Source: Bacillus sp. SORGH_AS_0510 (GTDB lineage Bacteria > Bacillota > Bacilli > Bacillales > Cytobacillaceae). From it: DNA of 64,000 nt. Shown here in pieces: positions 36,427 through 46,171 of this stretch; within the stretch, counting starts at the first letter, position 1; each line of letters starts with the position of its first letter. Where the stretch lies: the NCBI RefSeq assembly GCF_030818775.1, contig NZ_JAUTAU010000001.1, forward strand, positions 2,236,001 through 2,300,000. The letters run 5' to 3'. A program made the translations under genes and the position numbers. The notes under the pieces are model-generated. The model did no database searches. It saw nothing but the letters and a program-made list of their open reading frames with translations, and was not told the origin of the DNA.

Positions 36427-36466
36427 AAAAAACTAGGCTGACACAACTTCAGTGTCAGCCTGGTTG
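36427..36466. terminator. Bidirectional rho-independent terminator
   Basis: AGGCTGACAC and GTGTCAGCCT pair around AACTTCA, between the convergent antiporter and pflA genes, with A-rich and T-containing flanks. Confidence 0.85.
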
Positions 36467-36476
36467 AAAATACTAT

Positions 36477-37232
36477 TTATAAATGGATCCCTTCACCATT
36501 TCTCCAATTGGCTGTAAGCATTCGATAGGCAAACACGACACTTTCCTCTGTTGGGGGCTCTATATTCTTTAGTGGATATTCATGTCCAAGTGCTTCCCAC
36601 TTATATACTCCCATTTTATGATAGGGAAGAATTTCAACCTTTTGAACATTTTCAAGGGTACCGATAAACTCTCCAAGTTCTTGAAGATCCAAGGAATCAT
36701 CTGTTACTGTTGGAACAAGAACATGGCGAATCCATACAGGTATCTTCCTATTAGATAAATACTTGGCAAATTCAAGAATGTGATTGTTAGCCATTCCAGT
36801 TAACTGAATATGTTTTTTCCGGTTAATATGCTTCAAGTCGAGAAGTACAAGATCAGTGTATTGTAATAGTTCTTCGAGTTGTTCAATAAAAAGTTTGGAT
36901 TGAGAGAAGCAACCTCCTGAAGAATCTATAGTTGTGTGAATCCCCATCTTTTTACAAACCCTAAATAATTCAGTGAGGAAAGGAATTTGAAGTAGCGGCT
37001 CGCCACCACTAACAGTAATACCACCACCTGATGCCTGAATGAAGGGGAGATAGCTCATCAAATCTTCCATTATTTCCGAAACAGTTATCTCTCTGCCAGA
37101 ACCGATTTCCCATGTATCGGCATTATGACAAAATTGGCAGCGTAATAAGCACCCCTGTGTAAAAACCACATAGCGTATTCCAGGCCCGTCTACTGTTCCT
37201 AAAGTTTCAATGGAGTGAATATTTCCGATCAT
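36477..37232 (-). CDS. pflA: Pyruvate formate-lyase activating enzyme
   Basis: ATG 37232 (MIGNIHSIETLGTVDGPGIR) has AAAGGGGAT upstream. The longer reading from 37250 runs through that site. The 251-residue radical-SAM enzyme has the CxxxCxxC cluster motif in CLLRCQFCHNADTW and the SAM-binding GGGITVSGGEPLLQ. It installs the glycyl radical on PflB. It lies 66 bp downstream of pflB and is probably co-transcribed from the anaerobic promoter upstream of pflB. Confidence 0.93.
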   Translation of the reverse strand: MIGNIHSIETLGTVDGPGIRYVVFTQGCLLRCQFCHNADTWEIGSGREITVSEIMEDLMSYLPFIQASGGGITVSGGEPLLQIPFLTELFRVCKKMGIHTTIDSSGGCFSQSKLFIEQLEELLQYTDLVLLDLKHINRKKHIQLTGMANNHILEFAKYLSNRKIPVWIRHVLVPTVTDDSLDLQELGEFIGTLENVQKVEILPYHKMGVYKWEALGHEYPLKNIEPPTEESVVFAYRMLTANWRNGEGIHL

Positions 37233-37298
37233 GATGATATCCCCTTTCATTATTAAGGAGGCTCTCTCTTTGTATTCGAGTAAGCCAAAGTAAGCTAT

Positions 37299-39524
37299 TT
37301 ATAAAGACTCATGGAAAGTCCGGTTAATAACGTCCAGCTGTTGTTCTTTGGTTAGTTTAATAAAGTTTACGGCATAACCAGAAACACGAATCGTTAGTTG
37401 TGGATACAGCTCTGGGTGTTCCATTGCATCTAATAATGTTTCCTTATTAAAAACGTTAACGTTTAGATGGTGACCAGATTTTATTGCGTAGCCATCCAAG
37501 ATTGAAACAAGGTTCCTAATCTGACTTTCTTCTTCTTTCCCTAATGCTTTTGGCACGATAGAGAAAGTATTTGAGATTCCATCCATTGCATAGCTATATG
37601 GAATTTTTGCAACAGAGGATAGTGAGGCTAAAGTACCCTTAGTATCCCGGCCGTGCATTGGATTTGCACCAGGAGCAAAAGGTTCTCCTGCACGACGCCC
37701 ATCTGGTGTATTACCTGTTTTCTTTCCGTAAACAACATTTGATGTAATGGTTAGAACGGAAAGTGTATGAAGGGAATCACGATAGGTTACGTGTTTACGT
37801 AATTTCTTCATAAATGTCTCAACAACATCAACGGCAATACGATCCACACGGTCATCGTTGTTACCGTATTTTGGGAAATCTCCTTTTATTTCGAAGTCCA
37901 CTGCTAAACCATTTTCATCACGAATTACTTTTACTGTACCATATTTAATAGCACTTAATGAGTCAGCTACTACGCTTAAACCAGCAATTCCTGTTGCCAT
38001 GGTACGAAGGATATTTGTGTCATGTAAAGCCATTTCGATTCTTTCATAGCTGTATTTATCATGCATATAATGAATGACATTTAATGTATTAATATATAAA
38101 CCTGCCAGCCATTCCATCATTTGATCAAAACGTTGCATTACTTCATTAAAATCCAATACATCTGAAGTTATTGGTCTATATTGTGGGCCAACTTGGATTT
38201 TTAGTTTTTCATCAACGCCTCCGTTAATAGAGTAAAGAAGGGCTTTTGCTAAATTTGCGCGAGCACCGAAGAACTGCATTTGCTTGCCAATTTCCATAGC
38301 AGAGACACAACAAGCTATTCCGTAATCATCTCCATATTCAGGGCGCATGATATCATCGTTTTCATATTGAATGGAGCTTGTTTTAATTGACATCTTAGCA
38401 CAGTACTGTTTAAATCTTTCAGGAAGCTGTGGTGACCAAAGAACGGTTAAATTTGGCTCTGGTGCTGGCCCTAGGTTATCAAGTGAATGTAGGAATCGGA
38501 ATGAGTTCTTCGTTACAAGAGATCGTCCATCCTGTCCCATTCCACCGATAGATTCCGTTACCCATGTAGGGTCACCACTGAATAATTCATTATAATCAGG
38601 TGTACGGGCGAATTTTACTAATCGGAGCTTCATGATAAAGTGATCGACGATTTCTTGAGCTGATTCTTCTGTTAATGTTCCTGCCTGTAAATCTCTTTCA
38701 ATGTAAATATCTAAGAAAGTTGAGACGCGTCCAAGACTCATCGCAGCCCCATTTTGTTCTTTTATGGCTGCAAGGTATCCAAGATATAGCCATTGAAAAG
38801 CTTCTTGTGCATTTTTAGCTGGGCGAGATAGGTCAAACCCGTAGCTGGTACCTAATTCTTTTAGTTCATATAAAGCTCGGATTTGTTCAGCAATCTCTTC
38901 ACGAAGACGCATATTATCTTCAGTCATTACTTTACTAGTATTCTTTTTGTCTATTTCCTTCTCTTTTATAAGGAAATCAACACCATATAATGCTACACGG
39001 CGATAATCACCAATGATTCGTCCACGTCCATAAGCATCTGGAAGCCCTGTAATAATGGCAGCTTTACGAGCTAACATCATCTCGTCTGTGTATGCATCAA
39101 AGACACCTTGGTTATGTGTTTTGCGGAATTCAGTAAAGATTCTTTCAATTTCAGGGTTTAATTGATAACCATAAGCCTCACATGCTCCTTTTGCCATCCT
39201 AATTCCGCCGAATGGTTGTAAAGAACGATTAAATGGTTTATCAGTTTGAACACCTACTACTTTTTCAAGGTCTTCGTTGAGGTAGCCAGGGCCATGTGAA
39301 GTAATAGTGGAAACGGTTTCTGTGTCCATATCTAGGACTCCACCTTTTTCACGTTCCTGTTTTGTTAACTCCATTACCTGTTCCCATAGTATTTTAGTAG
39401 CTTCAGTTGCGTTAGCTAAAAAAGAATCATCGCCTTCATACGGATTATAATTTCTAAGAATAAAATCACGAACATTCACCTCTTTGTTCCAAGTACCTTT
39501 AGTAAAACCTTGCCATTGTTCCAT
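37299..39524 (-). CDS. pflB: Formate acetyltransferase (pyruvate formate-lyase)
   Basis: A 741-residue glycyl-radical enzyme converting pyruvate and CoA to formate and acetyl-CoA. The adjacent catalytic cysteines are in [13 protein letters not shown], and the radical Gly is in the C-terminal [21 protein letters not shown] precedes two possible starts, ATG 39527 and 39524, and the second is better spaced. The promoter has an Fnr-like site at 39604-39617. The formate produced could feed the formate dehydrogenase at 57.5-59.6 kb. Confidence 0.95.
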   Translation of the reverse strand: MEQWQGFTKGTWNKEVNVRDFILRNYNPYEGDDSFLANATEATKILWEQVMELTKQEREKGGVLDMDTETVSTITSHGPGYLNEDLEKVVGVQTDKPFNRSLQPFGGIRMAKGACEAYGYQLNPEIERIFTEFRKTHNQGVFDAYTDEMMLARKAAIITGLPDAYGRGRIIGDYRRVALYGVDFLIKEKEIDKKNTSKVMTEDNMRLREEIAEQIRALYELKELGTSYGFDLSRPAKNAQEAFQWLYLGYLAAIKEQNGAAMSLGRVSTFLDIYIERDLQAGTLTEESAQEIVDHFIMKLRLVKFARTPDYNELFSGDPTWVTESIGGMGQDGRSLVTKNSFRFLHSLDNLGPAPEPNLTVLWSPQLPERFKQYCAKMSIKTSSIQYENDDIMRPEYGDDYGIACCVSAMEIGKQMQFFGARANLAKALLYSINGGVDEKLKIQVGPQYRPITSDVLDFNEVMQRFDQMMEWLAGLYINTLNVIHYMHDKYSYERIEMALHDTNILRTMATGIAGLSVVADSLSAIKYGTVKVIRDENGLAVDFEIKGDFPKYGNNDDRVDRIAVDVVETFMKKLRKHVTYRDSLHTLSVLTITSNVVYGKKTGNTPDGRRAGEPFAPGANPMHGRDTKGTLASLSSVAKIPYSYAMDGISNTFSIVPKALGKEEESQIRNLVSILDGYAIKSGHHLNVNVFNKETLLDAMEHPELYPQLTIRVSGYAVNFIKLTKEQQLDVINRTFHESL

Positions 39525-39555
39525 CATTATTCACCTCTTTGATTAATAAAAAAAC

Positions 39556-39764
39556 TAAACTGTTTTACTATTTTTATCTTACATTCAGTATAACAGTTTA
39601 AAAGTGATAAAAGTCACCTGAAAAAGAGGTAATTGTTAAGATATTGTGAAGTCTTGTTTTTAAGGGGTTTTTTTGGGGTGTTTATGAACTTTATATGAAC
39701 AAGATAGACATAAAAGTAAAAACTGTACTATAAAAAAATGAATAATATTAAAAACTGTTATACA
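39556..39764. promoter_or_regulatory. Four AAACTGTTATAC-like motifs near the pfl promoter
   Basis: TAAACTGTTTTAC at 39556-39568, TAAACTGTTATAC on the minus strand at 39600-39588, AAAACTGTACTATA at 39718-39731 and AAAACTGTTATAC at 39752-39764. The first two form a perfect 9-bp inverted repeat across the pfl start region. The recurring motif suggests binding by an unidentified regulator. Confidence 0.4.
39576..39617 (-). promoter_or_regulatory. Fnr-like site and promoter of pflBA
   Basis: GTGA-TAAAAG-TCAC at 39604-39617 matches the Fnr/CRP core and is palindromic. On the minus strand a -10 TAAGAT lies at 39581-39576, predicting a start near 39569, so the box is centred at about -41.5, the class II activator position. 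The leader before ATG 39524 is about 45 nt. Confidence 0.7.
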
Positions 39765-39812
39765 AGAGATGTCACATGTAGAGAAGAAGAGCAGGGGAAA
39801 AGTCTCCTGCTC

Positions 39813-40265
39813 TTAATCTACTACTATATAAGCAATCATAGGGCCATTGTGTGCTCTATCTGGATGAATTTCACATACGAGGCGATACGTTCCTTCTTTT
39901 TTAAAGTCTAAGGGAATGACCGTTTCTTTCCCTTTTTTTACTGTACCCTTTATTGTTGTTCCTTCAATATAAAATGGATGTTCCTCACCGTTTATCCCGC
40001 TAATTATTAATCTAACTTTTTCGCCTTTTTCTATTAAGATAGTTCCGGGGTCCCAACGATACGCCTCTATTTCTTTACCATCCTTCATTTTTGTTTTAAA
40101 TTCTCCTGTAACCATATGAATCTCACGGATATTCTTATCAGATTGTTGATTGAAAACTGTAGTGTCACCTGCTTTTAACATTAACCACGCAGAAATACTG
40201 GCAAGTACAGCCGCTAATGCTAAGAAGAATAACAAGGTTTCTTTTTTGAATACAAAAAATTTCAC
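39813..40265 (-). CDS. Membrane-anchored cupredoxin-domain protein
   Basis: A 150-residue protein with one N-terminal membrane helix (LLFFLALAAVLASISAWLML), followed by an extracytoplasmic cupredoxin domain. The copper ligands are visible: His in GEEHPFYIEG and the CEIHPDRAHNGPM cluster giving Cys, His and Met. It could carry electrons or copper at the outer membrane face. The distance to pflB (286 bp, with regulatory motifs between) makes a separate transcript likely. GGAGG precedes ATG 40265. Confidence 0.75.
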   Translation of the reverse strand: MKFFVFKKETLLFFLALAAVLASISAWLMLKAGDTTVFNQQSDKNIREIHMVTGEFKTKMKDGKEIEAYRWDPGTILIEKGEKVRLIISGINGEEHPFYIEGTTIKGTVKKGKETVIPLDFKKEGTYRLVCEIHPDRAHNGPMIAYIVVD

Positions 40266-40530
40266 CGTAAAACCTCCTCCTAAAATTGTCCTATTTCATA
40301 CTTATGCGTAACAGGTTAAAAAACTTGTCTACTTTTTTAACTTTTCGTTTTATCTAAAATAGGTCGTAGGAGAAAAGTAAGTGATTGAATGAATTACAAA
40401 AATTGCGGTTGAACATAAAATAAAATGTCTAAAATGATAATAAACATCTATAAATTAAATATATTTCTTTGTTTTTACAGTTGAAAAGTTTATATTTAAG
40501 TCAGGAAAAAAATAATAGGTGGTCATACTT

Positions 40531-43053
40531 TTGGGGATAAAGAAAGAAAAAATAGTAAAAGTAGTAAAATTTATTTTTCCGCTATTATTATTAATTTTTG
40601 CCATTATAGAAATGAAAAGGTTTACTGGGGATTTGAATGTACAGCTACTAAAGAATGAAATTAATCAGTTAAATATCTGGGTATTATTGCTGGTTTTAGC
40701 AATTACGTTTATTGCTGTTTTACCAATGTTACTATATGATGTTATCCTTGTTCGGATCCTAAAGTTAAAAGTCCCTAATAATGAGCTCCTAGAACAATCG
40801 TTTATTGCTAATTCGTTTTCAAATTTAATCGGATTTGGCGGACTGGTAGGTGCTATGTTAAGAACCTACTTTTTTCATAAACATGAAAAAGATAAAAGGA
40901 AGCTTCTTGGTGTAATTGCATCTGTTTCCCTTTTTTATTTAACAGGAATTTCACTGCTTTCATGGATTGTAACGATTGGTTTTCGTCATTTTCCGCTGTT
41001 TGTTGATACAAAATGGCTTTATTTCGCTGTCTTAGGGGTTGGATTGTACTTGCCTATCTTTTTAGGTGTACATTTGATGAAATCGAAAAAAGAATCGGTT
41101 ATTACCCCAAAGGTGGGTATAGAGTTAGTCATTGTTTCAGTAATAGAATGGTTGGCTGTGTTCGTGGCTATTTTATTATTGAGCAGACTACTAGGTATAC
41201 CTGTGTCAAGCATAGACTTATTTCCTGTTTATGTTGTAGCAGCCTGTGCAGGTATTATAAGTATGATTCCAGGTGGCCTGGGTTCTTTTGATTTAATCTT
41301 TTTATGGGGAATGCAAGAGCTGCTCGTTCCCGATGAGAAGGTACTTGTTTTACTTCTGTTTTACCGTATTGGTTATTACTTTGTTCCATTTTTAATTAGT
41401 TTAGTGTTTTTCGTAAAGTTGTACTGGGAGAGATGGAACCAATCATGGAATCAACTTCCTAAAGCGATTATCCAAGGGTTAAGTCACGTGGTGCTAACTA
41501 TTCTTGTGTTTATATCAGGCTTAATTCTTCTTTTGTCTGCGAGTGTCCCAGGTATTATGTCGAGACTTAGAATCGCTCAGGAGTTACTATCATTTCCAAT
41601 CATAAATGTGTCCCATCAATTATCTGTCGCCGCTGGGTTCTTACTGTTAGGCTTATCACGCGGTATCGAATACAGGGTGAAAAGAACATATGAGTTGACC
41701 ATGCTTGCTTTAATACTTGCAGCACTTTTTTCAATCTTTAAAGGAATTGATTATGAAGAAGCTACCTTTCTTATCATTGTGGCACTTTTACTTAGAATCT
41801 CTAAGGGACAATTCTATCGGGAAAGTTATGTTTTAACGTGGGGTAAAACTATATTTGATATTACAGTCATACTAATCATAACTTCCATGTACATTTTGAT
41901 TGGATATTTAAATTTGCCTATTTCAAAATTAACCATTCCAGATAAATTATTGCCTTATGTAATTGTGGATTACCGTGATTTGTTTACAAGTGCAATTATT
42001 GGATTAGTAATAGCTATGATGATATTACTAACTGGCTATTTAATTAGCCTGCCGAAAAAATGGAAACTAGAGAAATCGATTGATTATGAAAATGAAATAT
42101 ATAACCATTTAAGAAAGTATCAAGGAAAGGTATTATCCCATTTAATTTTTTTGCATGATAAGTATATTTTCTGGAACAGTAAAAAGAATATTTTAATTCC
42201 TTTTCAGAAATATGCGGACAAACTAGTTATTTTAGGAGATCCCATTGGTGAACAAATTGAAATCTCCAACGCGATAGAGGAATTTCAAGAAATTGCTGAT
42301 ATACATGGTTTTACACCAGTGTTTTATCAGGTAAGTGATGACATGCTTCCTTATTTACATGGACATGGTTTTGCTTTTTTTAAGTTAGGTGAAGAGGCGT
42401 TTGTAGATTTAAAAACATTCTCTTTATCTGGCAACAAACAAAAGGCGCTTCGGACATTAAAAAATAAATTGAACCGAGAAAGTTATGAGTTTGAATTAAT
42501 AAAACCACCATTCTCAGCTTGTTTTATAGAGGAGTTAAGAGAGGTTTCCAATGAATGGCTCCAAGGAAGAAAAGAAAAGGGTTTCTCGTTAGGTTTTTTT
42601 GATGAGGAATATTTAAATAAGGCACCCATTGCGATTGTAAGAGATGAAGAGAAGAAAATTCTCGGTTTTATGAGCATAATGTATGTATATGATAACAAAC
42701 AAACAATTTCCGTTGACTTGATGAGGTTTAGACCTGACGCACCAGCTGGAATAATTGATTTTCTATTCCTGTCCTTAATTGATTGGTCGAAAGAGGAAGG
42801 GTATGGACGATTTAATATGGGTATGGCACCATTAGCGAATGTGGGATTATCTCGATTTGCCTTTTTAAGCGAAAAAATAGCTGCACAATTATTTTTGCAT
42901 GGGCACTTTATTTATCACTTTCAGGGATTAAGGCAATTTAAACAAAAGTATACAAATATCTGGGAGCCTAAATACTTAGCTTACAGAAGAAAATCTTCTT
43001 TACCATTTATAATGGCTCAAATCACATTATTGATCTCAAAGAAAAGGGCATAA
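40531..43053 (+). CDS. mprF: Phosphatidylglycerol lysyltransferase/flippase MprF
   Basis: An 840-residue protein read from TTG 40531 (AGGTGG upstream; the GTG at 40519 overlaps that site). The N-terminal half has about 14 membrane helices forming the flippase domain (DLFPVYVVAACAGIISMIPGGLGSFDLIFLWG). The C-terminal 300 residues form the soluble aminoacyl-transferase domain (LGDPIGEQ ... FNMGMAPLANVGLSRFAFLSEKIAAQLF ... FRQLKQKYTNIWEPKYLAYR-like end). It adds lysine to phosphatidylglycerol and flips it outward, lowering surface charge and raising resistance to cationic peptides. Confidence 0.92.
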   Translation: MGIKKEKIVKVVKFIFPLLLLIFAIIEMKRFTGDLNVQLLKNEINQLNIWVLLLVLAITFIAVLPMLLYDVILVRILKLKVPNNELLEQSFIANSFSNLIGFGGLVGAMLRTYFFHKHEKDKRKLLGVIASVSLFYLTGISLLSWIVTIGFRHFPLFVDTKWLYFAVLGVGLYLPIFLGVHLMKSKKESVITPKVGIELVIVSVIEWLAVFVAILLLSRLLGIPVSSIDLFPVYVVAACAGIISMIPGGLGSFDLIFLWGMQELLVPDEKVLVLLLFYRIGYYFVPFLISLVFFVKLYWERWNQSWNQLPKAIIQGLSHVVLTILVFISGLILLLSASVPGIMSRLRIAQELLSFPIINVSHQLSVAAGFLLLGLSRGIEYRVKRTYELTMLALILAALFSIFKGIDYEEATFLIIVALLLRISKGQFYRESYVLTWGKTIFDITVILIITSMYILIGYLNLPISKLTIPDKLLPYVIVDYRDLFTSAIIGLVIAMMILLTGYLISLPKKWKLEKSIDYENEIYNHLRKYQGKVLSHLIFLHDKYIFWNSKKNILIPFQKYADKLVILGDPIGEQIEISNAIEEFQEIADIHGFTPVFYQVSDDMLPYLHGHGFAFFKLGEEAFVDLKTFSLSGNKQKALRTLKNKLNRESYEFELIKPPFSACFIEELREVSNEWLQGRKEKGFSLGFFDEEYLNKAPIAIVRDEEKKILGFMSIMYVYDNKQTISVDLMRFRPDAPAGIIDFLFLSLIDWSKEEGYGRFNMGMAPLANVGLSRFAFLSEKIAAQLFLHGHFIYHFQGLRQFKQKYTNIWEPKYLAYRRKSSLPFIMAQITLLISKKRA

Positions 43054-43057
43054 TTTT

Positions 43058-43092
43058 TTCCGGTTGCTAAAAAGCAACCGGTTTTTAATTAT
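43058..43092 (+). terminator. Rho-independent terminator after mprF
   Basis: CCGGTTGCT and AGCAACCGG pair around AAAA, followed by TTTTTAAT. Confidence 0.85.
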
Positions 43093-43200
43093 ATATTAGG
43101 AATACTTCCAATTGATAACAATTTATTTGAAAACTATTTATTTATTCAAATAATCTGTTAAAATCAAATAGGGATTAAATGTAAAAGTAAGGGTGTAGTA

Positions 43201-44370
43201 ATGAAGAATATTTTTTTGTACCTCATAGTAACTGTTTTTGTTCTATTTTCTTTTCAATATAATGTGTTCGCGGAGGAAGCACGGCAGTTGGATTTGAAAA
43301 GCGAGGGTGCTGTTTTATTAGATTCTGAGACAAATGCCATTCTCTATGCAAAAAATGCCGATGAAAAAATGTATCCAGCCAGCCTAACCAAAATTGCCAC
43401 AGCCATCTATGCGATTGAAAAAGGAAATTTAGATTCAATAGTGACGGTGAGTGCTAATGCAGTTAGACAGGACGGAACAAGGGTGTATTTAAATGAAGGG
43501 GAGCAAGTCCCATTAAAGAAGCTTATTCAAGGGATGCTAATAAACTCAGGAAACGATGCAGCAGTAGCGATTGCTGAGTATTTGGATGGAGATGTGAAAA
43601 CATTTGCTGAAAGTTTGAACAGTTATCTAAAAAATAAGATAGGTGTGACAAATACTCATTTTACCAATCCAAATGGATTGCATGATGAAAACCATTATAC
43701 GACCGCAATGGACTTAGCGTTAATAACTAATTATGCATTGAAGAATCCTACTTTTGCTGAAATTTTCGGGACAAAGGTGCTTGATTGGCAAGGGCAATCC
43801 TGGAGTACTAGAATCTTAACCCATCATCGGATGCTCAAGGGGGAACTGCCCTATCCGGGAATTTCAGGAGGTAAGACGGGATACACCACTGAAGCGAAAC
43901 AAACTTTAGCCACGACTGCTGGTAATGGAAATTTAAAATTAACAGCTGTTGTATTGAAATCTGATTTAAAAAATGATAAGTACAAAGATACCGCAGTTTT
44001 GTTCGATTATGGATTTAAGGGTTATCAGCATGAAACAATTAATCAGGGAGTAATATTTAAATCGGGCAACAAAGAATTTTACCCTGAAAGTGATATTGTT
44101 ATCACTGAGGACGTTAGTGGTAATATCAAGACGGTTAATGACGAAGGTTTACTTTCAATTGAAAATAATAATGGCCAAGTGCTACAAAAGGTGCAATTGA
44201 AATATAAAGACCCTCCGAAGTCAAAATCTGCGGAGATAAAGAGTAAGAAAGCGAATAAGAAGGAGTCTCCGCTAATTCTTTTAAATACCTTAATTGGATT
44301 ACTCCTAATTACAGGTGCAGGAACTCTTATACAGAGACAAAGACGACGGAAAGTATCAAGATATTATTAG
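43201..44370 (+). CDS. D-alanyl-D-alanine carboxypeptidase (PBP5/DacF type)
   Basis: A 389-residue low-molecular-weight penicillin-binding protein. It has a signal peptide (1-25), then the active-site S61-L-T-K64, S116-G-N118 and K225-T-G227. The last 30 residues form a membrane helix (LILLNTLIGLLLITGAGTLI) with an Arg-rich stop, rather than the amphipathic anchor usual in PBP5. It trims the terminal D-Ala of peptidoglycan stem peptides. A sporulation role, as for DacF, is possible but not shown. Confidence 0.88.
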   Translation: MKNIFLYLIVTVFVLFSFQYNVFAEEARQLDLKSEGAVLLDSETNAILYAKNADEKMYPASLTKIATAIYAIEKGNLDSIVTVSANAVRQDGTRVYLNEGEQVPLKKLIQGMLINSGNDAAVAIAEYLDGDVKTFAESLNSYLKNKIGVTNTHFTNPNGLHDENHYTTAMDLALITNYALKNPTFAEIFGTKVLDWQGQSWSTRILTHHRMLKGELPYPGISGGKTGYTTEAKQTLATTAGNGNLKLTAVVLKSDLKNDKYKDTAVLFDYGFKGYQHETINQGVIFKSGNKEFYPESDIVITEDVSGNIKTVNDEGLLSIENNNGQVLQKVQLKYKDPPKSKSAEIKSKKANKKESPLILLNTLIGLLLITGAGTLIQRQRRRKVSRYY

Positions 44371-44382
44371 CCTAGTTAAAAA

Positions 44383-44475
44383 AAGCCGTGGAGAGTAATG
44401 TTGATCTGCCCCGTAAATGTTAGTTAGTGTCTAACATTTACGGGGCAGATCATGTTTGCCTCCATGGCTTATTTT
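44383..44475. terminator. Terminator stem split by an inserted palindrome
   Basis: AAGCCGTGGAG (44383-44393) pairs with CTCCATGGCTT (44460-44470), one wobble apart, and ATTTTT follows. The 66-bp loop contains the 49-bp palindrome at 44403-44451. It lies between the convergent carboxypeptidase and modB genes. Confidence 0.65.
44403..44451. repeat. 49-bp perfect palindrome with 5-bp flanking repeats
   Basis: The arm at 44403-44423 (GATCTGCCCCGT...) is the exact inverse of 44431-44451 over 21 bp, with the loop TTAGTGT. ATGTT flanks both ends (44398-44402 and 44452-44456), as if duplicated on insertion. It has no coding capacity. It resembles a small non-autonomous or REP-like element. Confidence 0.75.
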
Positions 44476-45137
44476 TGTGTAACAGTTGTGATGAGTATGA
44501 AAAAGAACGAGATTATAACCATAGTAGCAACCAAGAGCCATGCTAAATTCATATTGCCGGATTCCATTGCAATATAAATGGCTGTTGGTGCAGTTTGGGT
44601 TTTTCCTGGAATATTACCAGCGAACATAAATGTAGCTCCGAACTCTCCAAGTGATCGTGCAAAACTTAGAACCAACCCTGCGATGATTGATTTAATAGAT
44701 AATGGGAGAGTGATATGTAGGAATACTTTCAATTCACCAGCCCCATCTATACGGGCGGCTTCCTCAATACCTATATCGACTGCTTGAAAGCCGATTTTGA
44801 CCGTTTGGTACATAAGTGGAAATGCAACAATGGTCGATGCAATCACTGCAGCAGTAAAAGTAAAAATAATGGGTTGTGCTATTAGTCGTTCTATAAAGAG
44901 ACCTAAAGGGCTATTTGTCCCAAATATGAATATTAATAAAAAACCTATGACGGTAGGAGGTAAAACAATTGGAAGGAGCAGAATCGTTTCTATAAGTGTC
45001 TTGCCTTTGAATTGTTTTCTTGCAAAGATCTTACCTATCATAATTCCAAGAATAAAAACAATAGTTACTGAAATTGATGCAACTTTTAAAGATAATACAA
45101 TTGGTGACAAAAATTCATTTTGTAACAAATTCCTCAA
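44469..45137 (-). CDS. modB: Molybdate ABC transporter permease
   Basis: A 222-residue permease with about five membrane helices. The EAA loop EEAARIDGAGELKVFLHITLPLS, which contacts the ATPase, is intact, and TVIGFLLIFIFGTNSPLG with FAGNIPGKTQTAPTAIY is characteristic of ModB. No modA or modC gene is adjacent. Both partners must be elsewhere or lost. Molybdate would supply the cofactor for the formate dehydrogenase and nitrate reductase. The start codon is uncertain (TTG 45137, or TTG 45128 after GAGGAAT). Confidence 0.8.
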   Translation of the reverse strand: MRNLLQNEFLSPIVLSLKVASISVTIVFILGIMIGKIFARKQFKGKTLIETILLLPIVLPPTVIGFLLIFIFGTNSPLGLFIERLIAQPIIFTFTAAVIASTIVAFPLMYQTVKIGFQAVDIGIEEAARIDGAGELKVFLHITLPLSIKSIIAGLVLSFARSLGEFGATFMFAGNIPGKTQTAPTAIYIAMESGNMNLAWLLVATMVIISFFFILITTVTQK

Positions 45138-45189
45138 TCCAATACTTGAATTTCCGAAATGATTATTTCTAAATAATTATAAAATAGAA

Positions 45190-45447
45190 TTACTCCTTTG
45201 TATAGTTTAATGGTTTTGCATTAAAGGAGGAGGGGGAATCAATTTGATCCTTATCATCAACAAGGCTTCTTGTTCCGATAAAGTCACTCTTATCACCAAA
45301 ATTTTGTCCAAAACCTTGATTTTTCTTATCAGAATTATGCCATTCTGCTAAAAGGTTTTGACCAATATTTACGGCTGAAGCATTTTCAAAGGAATTAATT
45401 TTAATCATAAATATATTAATGTTTATATAAGGGGCTGGGGCCGGCAT
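45190..45447 (-). CDS. GerPA/GerPF-like spore protein
   Basis: An 85-residue protein (MPAPAPYININIFMIKINSFENASAVNIGQNLLAEWHNSDKK...) with the hydrophobic opening, NASAVNIGQN core and Asp-rich tail of the GerPA/GerPF family. AAGGAGGCGATCT precedes ATG 45447. It is divergent from the Hsp20-like and GerPC-like genes that follow, and it is the third member of this family in the window. Confidence 0.75.
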   Translation of the reverse strand: MPAPAPYININIFMIKINSFENASAVNIGQNLLAEWHNSDKKNQGFGQNFGDKSDFIGTRSLVDDKDQIDSPSSFNAKPLNYTKE

Positions 45448-45593
45448 TAGATCGCCTCCTTTTTCTTGTTTTTAAGTATATGTATGTCTGAGACATTTAT
45501 GAAAGATGTGTAATATCAGGATTAAAAAACAAATATCGTTAGTAAGATGATAGTAACAAATTTGTGGAATTAGAATGTGGGAGGTGGGATTAA

Positions 45594-46076
45594 ATGGATA
45601 TGGATAAATTAAAACAATGGATGGATGTGGCCAAAAATATGAATGGAGGAGATTTTTGGAATAATATTTTTGATCAAGATTTCGCTAAGCAATTTATGAA
45701 TGAACAACCCAATGCAGCTCCTCAATCTGCAAAACAATCTGGAAGAGAAGAAAAAAATACACCGCCATTTCCCGCTATTGACATATTAGAAGGGGAAAGT
45801 GAAGTTTTAGTAGTAATTGAGGTACCAGGGATGAAAAAAGAGAACCTTGAATTAGGGCTGAACGGAAATTCCTTAACCATAAAAGGGAATGCCTTATTTA
45901 ACCATTCTGAATTAAAGCTTACCTATTCGGAAAGGTTTTATGGAGATTTTCAGAGGCAAATACGGTTACCTGATACCGTAAGTCCTAATCAATTAAATGC
46001 TAAATTCTGGAATGGATTATTAATCGTAAGTTACCAAAGAATCGTTGAAAAAGGAGAGATTATTCCAATTGAATAG
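45594..46076 (+). CDS. Hsp20/alpha-crystallin family protein
   Basis: A 160-residue protein with an N-terminal helical region (MDMDKLKQWMDVAKNMNGGDFWNNIFDQDFAKQF) followed by an alpha-crystallin domain (PAIDILEGESEVLVVIEVPGMKKENLELGLNGNSLTIKG ... FQRQIRLPDTV ... AKFWNGLLIVSYQR). Small heat-shock proteins hold unfolded proteins. Several in Bacillus are spore-coat proteins. Its neighbours are GerP-like, so a coat function is inferred. GGGAGGTGGG precedes ATG 45594. Confidence 0.82.
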   Translation: MDMDKLKQWMDVAKNMNGGDFWNNIFDQDFAKQFMNEQPNAAPQSAKQSGREEKNTPPFPAIDILEGESEVLVVIEVPGMKKENLELGLNGNSLTIKGNALFNHSELKLTYSERFYGDFQRQIRLPDTVSPNQLNAKFWNGLLIVSYQRIVEKGEIIPIE

Positions 46077-46171
46077 GCGCGTTTAAGATTTTAGACCGTC
46101 CTTTTTAATTGTGGACATGTTAAACTGAAATCCCCATATATATGAAAGTAAGTGAAGAAAAGGGAGCGTTT

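Noticed and set aside
39640..39675. Possible Rex site (TTGTGAAGTCTTGT)
   Set aside because: Only one half matches the TTGTGAA-N4-TTCACAA consensus.
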